Origin: Hyalangium versicolor
GTDB lineage: Bacteria > Myxococcota > Myxococcia > Myxococcales > Myxococcaceae
Direction of reading: 5' to 3'
Assembly: GCF_020103695.1 (NCBI RefSeq)
Contig: NZ_JAHXBF010000014.1
Coordinates: 44,297-108,296 of the forward strand
DNA: 64,000 bases
Each line of letters starts with the position of its first letter. The first letter of the stretch is position 1. The position numbers and the translations under genes were made by a program. Under the pieces are notes generated by a model. That model did no database searches. It was given only the letters and a program-made list of their open reading frames with translations, and was not told the origin of the DNA. Below, piece after piece: positions 34,140-43,026 of this stretch.

Positions 34140-35690
34140 TCAACCGATCGCCGGTGATTCCATCAGTACGTCGCCCGCCAAGCCAACCTCAAGCCCACCG
34201 TACTCCGAAGGCTCCAGCGTCAGCGTCCAACCGTGCACCTGCGCCACGTTGTGCGTGATGTGCAGCCCTAGCCCCTGCCCCTGTGGAGCACGTGTCCGCG
34301 CCGCATTGCCTCGGAAACTGCGCTCCAGCAACCGCGAGCGCTCCTCCTCGGGAATGCCCGGCCCGTCATCGATGACTCGCAGGTGGAATCGTCCCTGGCG
34401 CGTGGTCTCCAGCACCACTGCGACGTGGCCGCCCTCACGCCCGTACCGGATGCCGTTGAAGACAATATTGCTCACCGCCTGTTCGATCAGCGTCACGTCT
34501 CCAAGCACCCACGTGGGCATGCCGGGAACGCCACTCTCCAGTGAGATCTGCTGCTGGCGCGCGATGGGCTGGTGCCGCCCCACGACACGCCCGACCAACG
34601 CGTTGAGATCCACCGCAACTCGCTGAGTCGCCGGAGTCCCCGCCTCGAGCCGCGCCGCAGCGGACAGGTTGTGCACCAGCGAAGCCATGTAGTGCGCCTC
34701 GCTCATTGCCGAGGCCACCAACCCCGGCTCCAGCGGCTCTCCCCTTCCCGCGCGCTGCTCCATCGCCGACAGGTGCCCCTGCAACACCGTGAGCGGCGTC
34801 ATCACGTCATGCGTCGTGTTGGCAAGAAAGTCGCGCAGGGCCTGCTCACGAGCCTCCTGCTGCGCCATCTGGTTCTGGATCTCCGTCCGCGCCTCCTGGA
34901 AGGCGCGCGCCAGTTCTCCGATCTCGTCGCTGCCCTGCACGGAGATGGGTTGCTGGTAATGGCTGCTCGCGGACGTCCTCACTTCCTCCGTGAGCCGGCG
35001 GATGCGTCCCACCACGGGCCCCAGCACCACCACCACCGTCGCCAGGACGATGAGCGTGGGAAAGCCCCAGAGATCCAATGGGGGGAGAAACCCGAACGGC
35101 GGCCCCGAGGGCTCCTGTCGTCGCGCCAGAATGTATGCACAAGGCCCGCTGTCCCAGGGCATCCGCACCAGCACCTCGTGGAAGCGCTGGCCCTCCCCTC
35201 GCCACTGCCGGGAGACCCTTCCCTCTCCCAAGCGAGCCTCCGCCCTCAACTGCTCGTCCAACACCGGAGCCTGGGGATTCCGCGAGACGAGCTGACTGTC
35301 ATAGGGAAAGAGCTGCACGGAGCCCGGCCCTCTCCCCAGCGACTTCCGATCCCGATCCGGCGGAGGCCCGGGCGGCGGTCCCCGATCCTCATCCCCAGGA
35401 GGAGGCCCAGGCGGCCCGAACAGTTCGAAACGCTCTTTGGGCGGGGGCTCCCCGCGTCCCCCTTTGGAAGACGGTCCTCCCTGCAGGCGAAGCCCTCCCT
35501 TCAGCATCCAGGACTCGGGAGCGGCCTCGCAGCGCTCCCGCTCGCCCGCCTGCATCTGCGCGAGCGTGGCTGCCTCGAGTACCTCTTCCTGAGAGCGGCT
35601 GCGCAATGATTGCTGCAGAAACCCCAGCACCGCGATCAGCGGCACCGTCACCGCCGCCGCCGTGAGCGCCAGGCGCAGCCGAAGCTTCAC
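34140..35690 (-). CDS. Two-component sensor histidine kinase
   Basis: 516 residues from a GTG that overlaps the response-regulator stop (GTGA, 35687-35690). The first transmembrane helix is LALTAAAVTVPLIAVLGFL. A periplasmic sensor of ~190 residues contains a Pro/Gly/Asp-rich stretch (GPPGPPPGDEDRGPPPGPPP). A second helix follows (FPTLIVLATVVVVLGPVVG), then HAMP (SDEIGELARAFQEARTEI), H-box FLANTTHDVMTPLTVLQGHL, N-box VSNIVFNGIRYGREGG, G1 DDGPGIPEEE and G2 GQGLGLHI. It autophosphorylates the H-box His and passes the phosphate to the coupled regulator. The signal is unknown; a charged Pro-rich sensor could sense metal or cationic compounds, which is speculation. Confidence 0.93.
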   Translation of the reverse strand: MKLRLRLALTAAAVTVPLIAVLGFLQQSLRSRSQEEVLEAATLAQMQAGERERCEAAPESWMLKGGLRLQGGPSSKGGRGEPPPKERFELFGPPGPPPGDEDRGPPPGPPPDRDRKSLGRGPGSVQLFPYDSQLVSRNPQAPVLDEQLRAEARLGEGRVSRQWRGEGQRFHEVLVRMPWDSGPCAYILARRQEPSGPPFGFLPPLDLWGFPTLIVLATVVVVLGPVVGRIRRLTEEVRTSASSHYQQPISVQGSDEIGELARAFQEARTEIQNQMAQQEAREQALRDFLANTTHDVMTPLTVLQGHLSAMEQRAGRGEPLEPGLVASAMSEAHYMASLVHNLSAAARLEAGTPATQRVAVDLNALVGRVVGRHQPIARQQQISLESGVPGMPTWVLGDVTLIEQAVSNIVFNGIRYGREGGHVAVVLETTRQGRFHLRVIDDGPGIPEEERSRLLERSFRGNAARTRAPQGQGLGLHITHNVAQVHGWTLTLEPSEYGGLEVGLAGDVLMESPAIG

Positions 35691-36361
35691 GAGCCATCTC
35701 CGGGAACCAGCCGGTACCCCACCCCCCAGACCGTCTCCACGCAGTGCACCGACCCCAACTTGCGCCGCAGCCGCGACACGTGGACATCCAGCGTGCGCTC
35801 GGTGCCCTCCCGCTCCGGATCCAGCACGTGCTCCACCAGCCACTGTCGCGTCACCGCCTCACGAGGCCTCCGGGCCAGCGCCGCCAGCAGCTCGAACTCC
35901 ACCCGCGTCAGCTCGACGGGACGGCCCTGCACCCGCACCTCCCGAGCGTTGAAGTCGAGCCGCAACGGCCCCACCTCCACGACCGCCTCCTCCTTCTGCA
36001 ACGTGGGCCGGCGCAGGCGCGCGCGCACCCGCTCGACGAACTCCTCCGGCCAGAAGGGCTTCGTCATGTAGTCATCCGCGCCGAGCTTCAACGAGCGCAC
36101 CTTGTCCAGCGTGTCATTGCGCGCGCTGAGGATGAGGACGGGCACCTCCGAGAAGACCCGGATCGCCTTGAGCATGTCCAGGCCGTACGTGCCCGGCAGC
36201 ATCAGATCGAGCACCACGAGGCTCACCTCGGGCAGCTCCCCCGGCATGAGGCTCTTCCCCTCCTTCCACCAGATCGGATCGAAGCCCGCGCCTCGCAGGT
36301 GCTCCACGATCTGCGACCCGAGCTGCGGATCGTCCTCCACCAACAGGATTCGCTCCCCCAT
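35687..36361 (-). CDS. OmpR-family response regulator
   Basis: 224 residues. AAGGAGG lies 8 bp upstream of the chosen ATG (36359-36361); an ATG eleven codons earlier lacks a ribosome binding site. The receiver domain has MGERILLVEDD, phosphoacceptor Asp52 in LVVLDLMLPG, and the conserved Lys in ADDYMTKPF. The C-terminal winged helix is typical: VELTRVEFELLAALARRPRE, then ERTLDVHVSRLRRKLG and TVWGVGYRLVPGDGS. First gene of a coupled pair with the sensor kinase. A TTACGGT direct repeat lies just upstream and may be its own binding site. Confidence 0.95.
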   Translation of the reverse strand: MGERILLVEDDPQLGSQIVEHLRGAGFDPIWWKEGKSLMPGELPEVSLVVLDLMLPGTYGLDMLKAIRVFSEVPVLILSARNDTLDKVRSLKLGADDYMTKPFWPEEFVERVRARLRRPTLQKEEAVVEVGPLRLDFNAREVRVQGRPVELTRVEFELLAALARRPREAVTRQWLVEHVLDPEREGTERTLDVHVSRLRRKLGSVHCVETVWGVGYRLVPGDGS

Positions 36362-36415
36362 GCCGTGCACCTCCTTCCACACACAGGCCGCCATGGCACC
36401 GCGGGGATGGACGGA

Positions 36416-36450
36416 ACCGTAACCGCATCACCGTAAGAGGTTCTTAAGAT
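36416..36450 (+). promoter_or_regulatory. Candidate response-regulator binding repeats and plus-strand -10 element
   Basis: ACCGTAA occurs at 36416-36422 and again at 36430-36436 (14 bp start to start). TAAGAT at 36445-36450 could be a -10 box on the plus strand. No TTGACA-like -35 sits 17 bp upstream; the repeats occupy that place, as at activator-dependent promoters. Spacing is a little wider than classic OmpR-family repeats (10-11 bp). Confidence 0.35.
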
Positions 36451-36456
36451 CCCTCC

Positions 36457-36601
36457 CCTACGTTGAGCATGGGACGCCGATGGGCCGGCAGCGTTCCCGG
36501 AAGGACAGGTCCCTCTTTAAGAGGGCGTTGACCGCTGCCCCCCACGCGGTCAGCGGCGCGGCCGGACGGGGTGGGGTCGCCACGTCCGGCCGCGGTTTTT
36601 T
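36457..36601 (+). ncRNA. Candidate small RNA ending in an intrinsic terminator
   Basis: A plus-strand stretch with no coding potential shows three successive hairpins. CCCTC/GAGGG at 36511-36525. TGACCGC/GCGGTCA at 36529-36552. A perfect 10-bp terminator stem GCGGCCGGAC/GTCCGGCCGC (36558-36567 and 36584-36593), followed by T6. No gene lies upstream on this strand, so the terminator needs its own transcript. The start is guessed from the possible -10 at 36445. Confidence 0.45.
36558..36601 (+). terminator. Rho-independent terminator, plus strand
   Basis: 10-bp perfect GC-rich stem with a 16-nt loop and TTTTTT at 36596-36601. The T-run is on the right, so it stops plus-strand transcripts, not the minus-strand lipoprotein gene that ends at 36607. 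Confidence 0.8.
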
Positions 36602-36606
36602 CCGCC

Positions 36607-37365
36607 TCAGGGCTTCCTGTCCGACGGCACCTCACCCGTCAGCACGCAGATGAGCGCGACGGGATCGCACTTCACCGGGAAGAGCGGGTTGATGCCCGAG
36701 CCGCGCAGCCGACCCACGCTGTAGTCCGGGTACGGATCGCACTTCGCCTCGTCGGGCTTGCCGGAGGTGGCGCAGCTCACCACGGGCCAGATGCCCTTCA
36801 CGCTGTACTCGGCGGTACAGCCGTTCTCCGAGTAGCGCAGGTCCGCGACGAACTGCGTCCCGGGGATCTCCGGCGTGTTGTAGATGCGCAGGTTCGACCA
36901 CTCGTAGGAGAAGCTCTGCGCGGGCTGCTCCCCGCTCGCTGGCACCTCCAGCCGCGCGGCAGCCAGCTGCGGCACGTCACAGAAGTTGTCCGCGCCCGGG
37001 TTCTCCGAAGCCAGCGCCCCCACTGCGTAGGGCTTGCCCGCCGATGCGGGATCGATCTGCGCATCGAAATCCTCGAGCAGATCCCCCATCCGTTTCGTAC
37101 GGATGGCGACGGTGTCCGGCGCGGAGGGATCCTGGCTGAAGTACTTCTGCAGCCCCACCGGCTCCGCCTGGAGCTGGGTGCACGGCCGGTCGGGTTGAGG
37201 TGCCCCGTCCTTCAACGCATAGGTGGCGGCGAACGAGCCGAGGGATCCATCCGAGACGGCTCGCGCCACGGAGCACTGGCGCTCCGGATCCGAGGTATTG
37301 CACGCGCCCAACACGGCGGCCATGGCCACCGCGCCCACGCTCAGTCCCTTGAGTTCACGCTTCAT
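36607..37365 (-). CDS. Hypothetical lipoprotein, partner of the TonB-dependent receptor
   Basis: 252 residues. Signal and lipobox MKRELKGLSVGAVAMAAVLG then AC (Cys22). The mature part has several Cys (ERQCSVARAV, DRPCTQLQAEP, DNFCDVPQL, ENGCTAEYSV, CATSGKPDEAKCDP), probably disulfide-bonded. No catalytic motif is recognised. It starts 24 bp after the TonB-dependent receptor gene on the same strand, the arrangement of receptor plus surface lipoprotein seen repeatedly in myxobacteria. A substrate-binding role is therefore inferred. Confidence 0.85.
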   Translation of the reverse strand: MKRELKGLSVGAVAMAAVLGACNTSDPERQCSVARAVSDGSLGSFAATYALKDGAPQPDRPCTQLQAEPVGLQKYFSQDPSAPDTVAIRTKRMGDLLEDFDAQIDPASAGKPYAVGALASENPGADNFCDVPQLAAARLEVPASGEQPAQSFSYEWSNLRIYNTPEIPGTQFVADLRYSENGCTAEYSVKGIWPVVSCATSGKPDEAKCDPYPDYSVGRLRGSGINPLFPVKCDPVALICVLTGEVPSDRKP

Positions 37366-37389
37366 GGCAGGTGTTCTCCGAGCAGCAGG

Positions 37390-40300
37390 CTAGAAGCTGA
37401 ACTTCGCGCCGAGGCGAACGGACCGCGGTGACTGATAGGCGGTCGGCCGCTTGAAGTTGGGGTTGACCTCTTCCGGGCTGATGGGCTTGCCCGTGGCCGT
37501 GGAGATGACCTTGCAGTCCCCGCCCGACGAGCGGCATGCCTCCACGTCCTTGATCGTCTCGCCATTCTCGAGCGCGTACACACGGGTGAAGGTGAAGCTC
37601 TGGTCCACCTCCGTGTACTGCTGGAAGTTGAAGAGGTTGAAGACATCCAGCGAGAGGGTCACCACGTTGTCCTTCGTGAGCCGCTGGTTGAACCCCACGT
37701 GCCCATCGAAGTTGTGGACCCATGGCAGCCGGCCAGCGCTGCCACGCGGGAGGATGAACGTCTCCGCGCCGCTGCGCCGCGGGTGCGCGCCCAGCACGTT
37801 GATCACCGTGCCGGAGCGGCCGCGGTAGCTGGCGCCCACGTTGATGCTCATGCTGTTGGAGAGGATGAACTCGCGCGCCCCAAAAGCCTTCAGGTTGTGC
37901 GTACGATCGCCGGGCAGCAAGCCGTACCGGTTGAACGTGAGCGAGAGCAGGTCGAAGTCTCGCGTCAGGTTGGGAGACAGCTGGCCCGTATCCGCGCGGA
38001 ACAGGCCCGAGTAGTTGCCCACCAACCTGGACCACGTGTAGCTGACCTGGGTCAGCCACTGGTTCGAGAAGTTCTTCTGGTAGTAGAGCGTCACCCCGTC
38101 GTACTTGCGGACGGCCTCCGGGAAGTCCGACGAGTACCCCTTGCCCGGGTTGCCGATGAAGAAGGTGCTCCCGTCATCCCGGCTCATGTCCTCGATGACA
38201 TCGTTGAGCTGGCGCCGCGTATAGGTGAGGCCCAACCGCCCGAGGAACAGCTCGTACTCGCCACCGACCACGATCTCGTCCATGGACTGGGGCTTGATGT
38301 CCGGATCGACGGGCACGCGATCGCCGCCCTCCACGTTCCAGAACTGGTTGGGGCTCTCGGGATTGCCGATGGCCTGGCGGTACTCGTCGCTGGCGCACGC
38401 CGTCCTCAGGGAGATCGGGTCCGCCGGGTTGCACGCGGGTGCGTCATACGTGGCCGACATGAGCTGCTGCTGCGGGAACGAGAGGTCCGCCATGTCCAGC
38501 GTCATGTTCTCGTAGAAGCGAGCATAGTTGGCGAAGAGCTTGGAGCGGCCCTGCTGCGTGGGATCGTAGATGACGCCCAGGCGCGGGGACCACTGGTTGG
38601 GCAGGTACAGGCCCACCTTCCCATCCAGGCCCCAGACGGTCTGCGCGTCGTAGCGGACACCCACGTTGACGGTGAACTTGTCGTTCACCGACCAGCTGTC
38701 CTGGAGGAAGCCTCCCACGGTCAGCGACTTGGAGGTGCCCTCCTTCGTCTCGAGGAACACCGGCTGATCCGGCGCGTCCAGGTAGCCGTACTGGGTGGTG
38801 GTGAACCAGCACGTGCCGTTGGTGCACTCCGTCCAGGGCGCCAGGCCCGTACGCGCGCGGTTGTTGTAGTAGCTCAGCCGCTCCAGATCGAAGCCAGCCT
38901 TGACGATGTGGTGGCCGCGCGCCTCGAAGAGGTACGTGCCCAGCAGCTTGCCCTGGATGCGATCCAGCTTCTGGATGCTGATCGTGTTGGGGCCACCGAT
39001 CGAGTACGCGCTCACCGGGCAGCGCGTCGCGCGGCGATCCGGCAGAGTGTCGGTGGGGAACAGTTCCTCGGGCGACTCACAGACCGAGGGATCCGGCAGA
39101 TCCTCGAACTCGGTGATGCTGTGGTAGTCCCGCCCCACCGGACCAACTCTCGTGGCAGGGCTGCGCGTCCGCCGGTAGTTGATGCGCGGCTCTGCCGACA
39201 GCCCCTCTCCCGTGTTCAACCCCGAGCCATCCGACGGCAGGATCGTGTCCCGCTGGTGGTGCCAGCCGACCGTCGCGTCCAGCAGCAGCCTCTTGTTGAA
39301 AAACGAGGAGGACTGCTTCGCCACCAGATCCAGCGCGTCATTGTCTCGCTGCGTGGCGATGGACTCGTAGGAGCCCTGCACATAGCCCGTGCAGGACAGA
39401 CCCACGCACACCTCGGGATCCCCATCATCGCTGAACGAATACTTGCCCTGGCCTCCAGACGAACGTGGCACGCCAAAGGCCGAGATCGACAGGTTGTGGT
39501 CCGGGTTGAAGTTGTATTGCAGCTTGGCCATGTACTGCACGCTCCGCTCGTCCGCGAAGCGGTTGACCTGGGTGCCCTCGATGGGCGTCGCAACCACATA
39601 CTTCGTCGAGGGATCCACCCGCGCGGCGCCCGCGTCGCTGCAGCCGTTCGCCGGATCCTTCGCCGTGCAGATGTCCAGCGTGTTGAGCTGCCGCTCCACG
39701 CGGATGCGGTTGAACGACGGCGCCACGCCCACGTAGAACCAGAGCTTGTCCTTGATGATGGGACCGCCCAGATCGAAGCCAAAGTCTCCCAGGTTCCACG
39801 GATTGCCCTGGGCGCTGATGACCGAGCCGGCCTGGAGCACCTCGGTGCCCGCCGTCTGCAGGACTCCCGGCGCCACGTTCGCGAAGACTGAGCCGTGAAA
39901 CTCGTTGGAACCGGTCTTGGTGACGACACTGAGGATGCCACCGGTCGAGCGGCCGTACTCGGGCATGTAGCCGCTCGTGATGACGTTGACCTCCTTGACG
40001 AACTCCACGGACAGCGGCGTCCCCACCGTGCCCACGCTGGGATCGCTCACGGACAGGCCATCGACGACATACTGGCTCTCGGGCGAGCTGCTGCCGTTGA
40101 CACTCACGCCATAGCGGTCCGAGCTGGCGCCAGGAGCCAACTCAGCCAGGGACTCGAAGGAGCGCGACGCCGAGCCCTTGGTGCCCGGACGGATGACGGC
40201 CACGTTGCGCAGGAACTCGGAGTCCACGGTCACACCCGAGGCGCTCGAGCCGATGTCCACGGTAGGAGGCGCCGCCGTGATCTCCATCGTCTCCGTGAAG

Positions 40301-40644
40301 TTGTCGGGGAGCAGCTCCACGTTGACGCGGATGGTGGTGTCCACGCGCACGGAGATCGCGCCACGCTCATAGGGCTTGTAGCCATCCCCATCCACGCGAA
40401 TGGTGTAGCTGCCCGGCGGAAGTTGCGGGATGCGGTATGAACCGGTCTTGTCCGTGAGGACCACCTGCTCACCTTGGAGCGCCGGCGAGGTCACCGTGAC
40501 GACGACGTCCGGGATCGGCTGCTTCGTGGCCGCATCGATGACAGTGCCCGTGAGGACTGAAGTGCCCTGGGCGAGCGTCTCGAAGCCCCACAACAGGGCA
40601 AAGAGACACAGTCCCCGAGCGAGGAGATGTGCGCGGTTCGGCAA
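37390..40644 (-). CDS. TonB-dependent receptor with carboxypeptidase-like regulatory domain
   Basis: About 1084 residues. I chose the TTG at 40642-40644 because GGAGGGG lies 5 bp upstream and it opens directly into a signal peptide (PNRAHLLARGLCLFALLWGF). A GTG at 40674 is the longer alternative. Next comes a CarboxypepD_reg-like domain (SVLTGTVIDAATKQPIPDVV, GSYRIPQLPPGSYTIRVDGD), then a plug domain (SSPESQYVVDGLSVSDPSVG, YGRSTGGILSVVTKTGSNEF). A 22-strand beta-barrel ends in RSVRLGAKFSF with the C-terminal Phe expected for outer-membrane insertion. It imports a bulky ligand using TonB energy. The lipoprotein gene follows immediately. Confidence 0.92.
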   Translation of the reverse strand: MPNRAHLLARGLCLFALLWGFETLAQGTSVLTGTVIDAATKQPIPDVVVTVTSPALQGEQVVLTDKTGSYRIPQLPPGSYTIRVDGDGYKPYERGAISVRVDTTIRVNVELLPDNFTETMEITAAPPTVDIGSSASGVTVDSEFLRNVAVIRPGTKGSASRSFESLAELAPGASSDRYGVSVNGSSSPESQYVVDGLSVSDPSVGTVGTPLSVEFVKEVNVITSGYMPEYGRSTGGILSVVTKTGSNEFHGSVFANVAPGVLQTAGTEVLQAGSVISAQGNPWNLGDFGFDLGGPIIKDKLWFYVGVAPSFNRIRVERQLNTLDICTAKDPANGCSDAGAARVDPSTKYVVATPIEGTQVNRFADERSVQYMAKLQYNFNPDHNLSISAFGVPRSSGGQGKYSFSDDGDPEVCVGLSCTGYVQGSYESIATQRDNDALDLVAKQSSSFFNKRLLLDATVGWHHQRDTILPSDGSGLNTGEGLSAEPRINYRRTRSPATRVGPVGRDYHSITEFEDLPDPSVCESPEELFPTDTLPDRRATRCPVSAYSIGGPNTISIQKLDRIQGKLLGTYLFEARGHHIVKAGFDLERLSYYNNRARTGLAPWTECTNGTCWFTTTQYGYLDAPDQPVFLETKEGTSKSLTVGGFLQDSWSVNDKFTVNVGVRYDAQTVWGLDGKVGLYLPNQWSPRLGVIYDPTQQGRSKLFANYARFYENMTLDMADLSFPQQQLMSATYDAPACNPADPISLRTACASDEYRQAIGNPESPNQFWNVEGGDRVPVDPDIKPQSMDEIVVGGEYELFLGRLGLTYTRRQLNDVIEDMSRDDGSTFFIGNPGKGYSSDFPEAVRKYDGVTLYYQKNFSNQWLTQVSYTWSRLVGNYSGLFRADTGQLSPNLTRDFDLLSLTFNRYGLLPGDRTHNLKAFGAREFILSNSMSINVGASYRGRSGTVINVLGAHPRRSGAETFILPRGSAGRLPWVHNFDGHVGFNQRLTKDNVVTLSLDVFNLFNFQQYTEVDQSFTFTRVYALENGETIKDVEACRSSGGDCKVISTATGKPISPEEVNPNFKRPTAYQSPRSVRLGAKFSF

Positions 40645-40838
40645 GAAGACCCCTCCAGAATGAGCAGGGCGCACTTTGTCTCAAAGTGGACGGAAGCCCA
40701 AATCCCATCTGGGAGGTCGGGTGGGAAAACGGCCACCTGGATGCACTGCGCCACCGTTTCCAGAAAGAGACTCACCGCCCGTGAAAGGCTGCTGCTACAC
40801 CCCGCCCCCACCTGAACACCCATCCGAGGAGCCCGGGT

Positions 40839-43004
40839 ATGGCCAAGCGAGCCTCCCCCAGCCGAGGCAGCCAGAAGACCGTCGAGCGGGATGTCATCCC
40901 CGAGGGGGTGGACGTGCCGGACCGGGAGCTGTTCTTCAACCGGGAGCTGTCCTGGCTGGCCTTCAACGATAGGGTGCTGCAGCTGGCCGAGGACGGCTCG
41001 GTGCCACTGATGGAGCGTCTGAAGTTCTGCGCCATCTACGCGCGCAACCTGGATGAGTTCTTCATGATCCGCGTGGCGCGGCTGCACGAGCAGCACCACG
41101 CGGGTGTCTCGAGGCTGGTGCCGGACGGGGCCACGCCGGGGGAGACGCTGGACAAGCTGCACGACGGCATCCGCGAGCAGGGGCGGCGGCACAGTGACTG
41201 CCTCGAGAAGGTGCTGCGGCCCGCGCTGGCCGAAAAGGGCCTGCGAATCCTCCCCATGAAGGAGCTGAATGCGGAGGCTCGGGCGCAGATGGATCAGCGC
41301 TTCCGCGAGCAGATCTTCCCGGTGTTGACGCCGCTGGCCATCGGGCTGGGGCGGCACTTCCCATACATCTCCAACCTCTCGGTGAGCCTGGCGGTGCTGC
41401 TGCGGGATCCCGTCGCCGAGGTGGAGCACGTAGCGCGGGTGAAGGTACCCAAGGAGCTGCTGCCCCGCTTCGTACCGATCAAGAGCAGTGCGGGGGCGGC
41501 GTTCGTGCCGCTCGAGGACATCATCGCCTGTCACTTGAGCGCGCTGTTCCCGGGCATGGAGGTGCTGGACTACGGGCTGTTCCGGGTGACTCGGGATGCG
41601 GACTTCACGGTGTCCGAGGACGCCGAGGATTTGCTGGTGGCCGTGCAGGACGAACTCCGCCAACGCCGCTTCGGAGACGTGATCCGCCTGGAGGTGCAGG
41701 CGGGAATGAACGCGAAGCTGAGCGATCCGCTCATTGAGGCGCTGGGGCTGGAGCCGCGGCAGGTCTACGAGGAGCAGGGCCTGCTGGCGCTGGCGGATCT
41801 GCACTCGGTGGTGGCAACCCCGGGCTTCTCGGAGCTTCGGGATGCCTCGTGGACACCTGTCACCCAACCCCGCCTGCGCCCCGACCCGAACGCGGAAGGC
41901 GGAACGACGGTGATGGCGGCGATGCGCCGAGGCGATCTGCTGGTCCACCACCCGTACGAGTCCTTCGCCACGTCGGTGGAGCGCTTCGTGACGGAGGCCG
42001 TGGAGGATCCGGATGTGCTGGCCATCAAGCAGACGGTGTACCGCACTTCGGACAGCTCACCGCTCGTGCCCGCGCTGATCCGCGCCACGGAGAAGGGCAA
42101 GCAGGCGGTGTGCATGGTGGAGCTCAAGGCCCGCTTCGACGAGCGCACCAACATCCAGTGGGCGATAGCGCTGGAGGAGGCGGGGGTGCACGTCGTCTAC
42201 GGCATCCCCGGCCTGAAGACGCACGCCAAGGCGATCCTGATCGTCCGCCGGGAGGGAGAGAAGATCCGCCACTACGTGCACATCGGCACGGGGAACTACA
42301 ACCCGAAGACGGCGCGGCTCTACACGGACCTGGGGCTGTTCACGACGGATCCGGAGATCGGCGCGGACGTGGCGGACCTGTTCAACTACCTGACGGGGTT
42401 CGCCCGGCCCCAGACCTTCCGCAAGCTGCTGGTGGCGCCGGTCAACATGCGCGAGGGATTGCTCGCGGAGATCCGCCGCACGGTGGCCGCGCACTCGAAG
42501 GACAAGCCCGCGCGCATCCAGATGAAGATGAACGCGCTCGTGGACCCGATGATGATCCGGGCGCTGTACGACGCCTCGCGCGCAGGGGTGAAGGTCGAAC
42601 TCAACGTGCGAGGCATCTGCTGCCTGCGGCCAGGAGTGCCCGGGGTCTCGGAGAACATCCGCGTGGTGTCCATCCTGGACCGCTTCCTGGAGCACGCTCG
42701 CATCTACCTCTTCGAACGGGCCGGCGAGGTGCGCTGTTACATCGGCTCGGCGGATCTGATGCCTCGCAACCTGGACCATCGCGTGGAGGCGCTGGCTCCC
42801 GTGGACGATGCGCAACTCCTGGCACAGGTGCGTGATGTGCTCGATCGGTGCTTCGCGGACAACACCCATGCGTGGGAGCTGGAGGCGGCTGGCGCCTGGC
42901 GTCGGCGCAAGCTCCAGGATGGCGACAAACGCTGGGTCCAGGGCGAGCTGATGGAGCGGGCAACACGGCAGGCTCAGGCCTCTACGGGCCGCCCCGTCTC
43001 CTGA
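40839..43004 (+). CDS. ppk1: Polyphosphate kinase 1
   Basis: A 721-residue enzyme that polymerises the ATP gamma-phosphate into polyphosphate. N-terminal domain FFNRELSWLAFNDRVLQLAE and FCAIYARNLDEFFMIRVARL. The catalytic region has IKQTVYRTSDSSPLVPALI, GLKTHAKAILIVRREG with the phosphorylated His (~461), and HIGTGNYNPKTARLYTDLGL. The C-terminal HxK region includes IRVVSILDRFLEHARIYLF and IGSADLMPRNLDHRVE. Length is standard. GAGGAG lies upstream of the ATG. It is transcribed alone. Polyphosphate affects motility, development and predation in myxobacteria, which is general knowledge and not visible here. Confidence 0.97.
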   Translation: MAKRASPSRGSQKTVERDVIPEGVDVPDRELFFNRELSWLAFNDRVLQLAEDGSVPLMERLKFCAIYARNLDEFFMIRVARLHEQHHAGVSRLVPDGATPGETLDKLHDGIREQGRRHSDCLEKVLRPALAEKGLRILPMKELNAEARAQMDQRFREQIFPVLTPLAIGLGRHFPYISNLSVSLAVLLRDPVAEVEHVARVKVPKELLPRFVPIKSSAGAAFVPLEDIIACHLSALFPGMEVLDYGLFRVTRDADFTVSEDAEDLLVAVQDELRQRRFGDVIRLEVQAGMNAKLSDPLIEALGLEPRQVYEEQGLLALADLHSVVATPGFSELRDASWTPVTQPRLRPDPNAEGGTTVMAAMRRGDLLVHHPYESFATSVERFVTEAVEDPDVLAIKQTVYRTSDSSPLVPALIRATEKGKQAVCMVELKARFDERTNIQWAIALEEAGVHVVYGIPGLKTHAKAILIVRREGEKIRHYVHIGTGNYNPKTARLYTDLGLFTTDPEIGADVADLFNYLTGFARPQTFRKLLVAPVNMREGLLAEIRRTVAAHSKDKPARIQMKMNALVDPMMIRALYDASRAGVKVELNVRGICCLRPGVPGVSENIRVVSILDRFLEHARIYLFERAGEVRCYIGSADLMPRNLDHRVEALAPVDDAQLLAQVRDVLDRCFADNTHAWELEAAGAWRRRKLQDGDKRWVQGELMERATRQAQASTGRPVS

Positions 43005-43026
43005 TGCACGAACGCCCCTCCCCCGC

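Noticed and set aside
36558..36601. Terminator of the minus-strand lipoprotein gene ending at 36607
   Set aside because: The T-run is on the right side of the stem, so it works for plus-strand transcripts only. On the minus strand there is no T-run after the hairpin.
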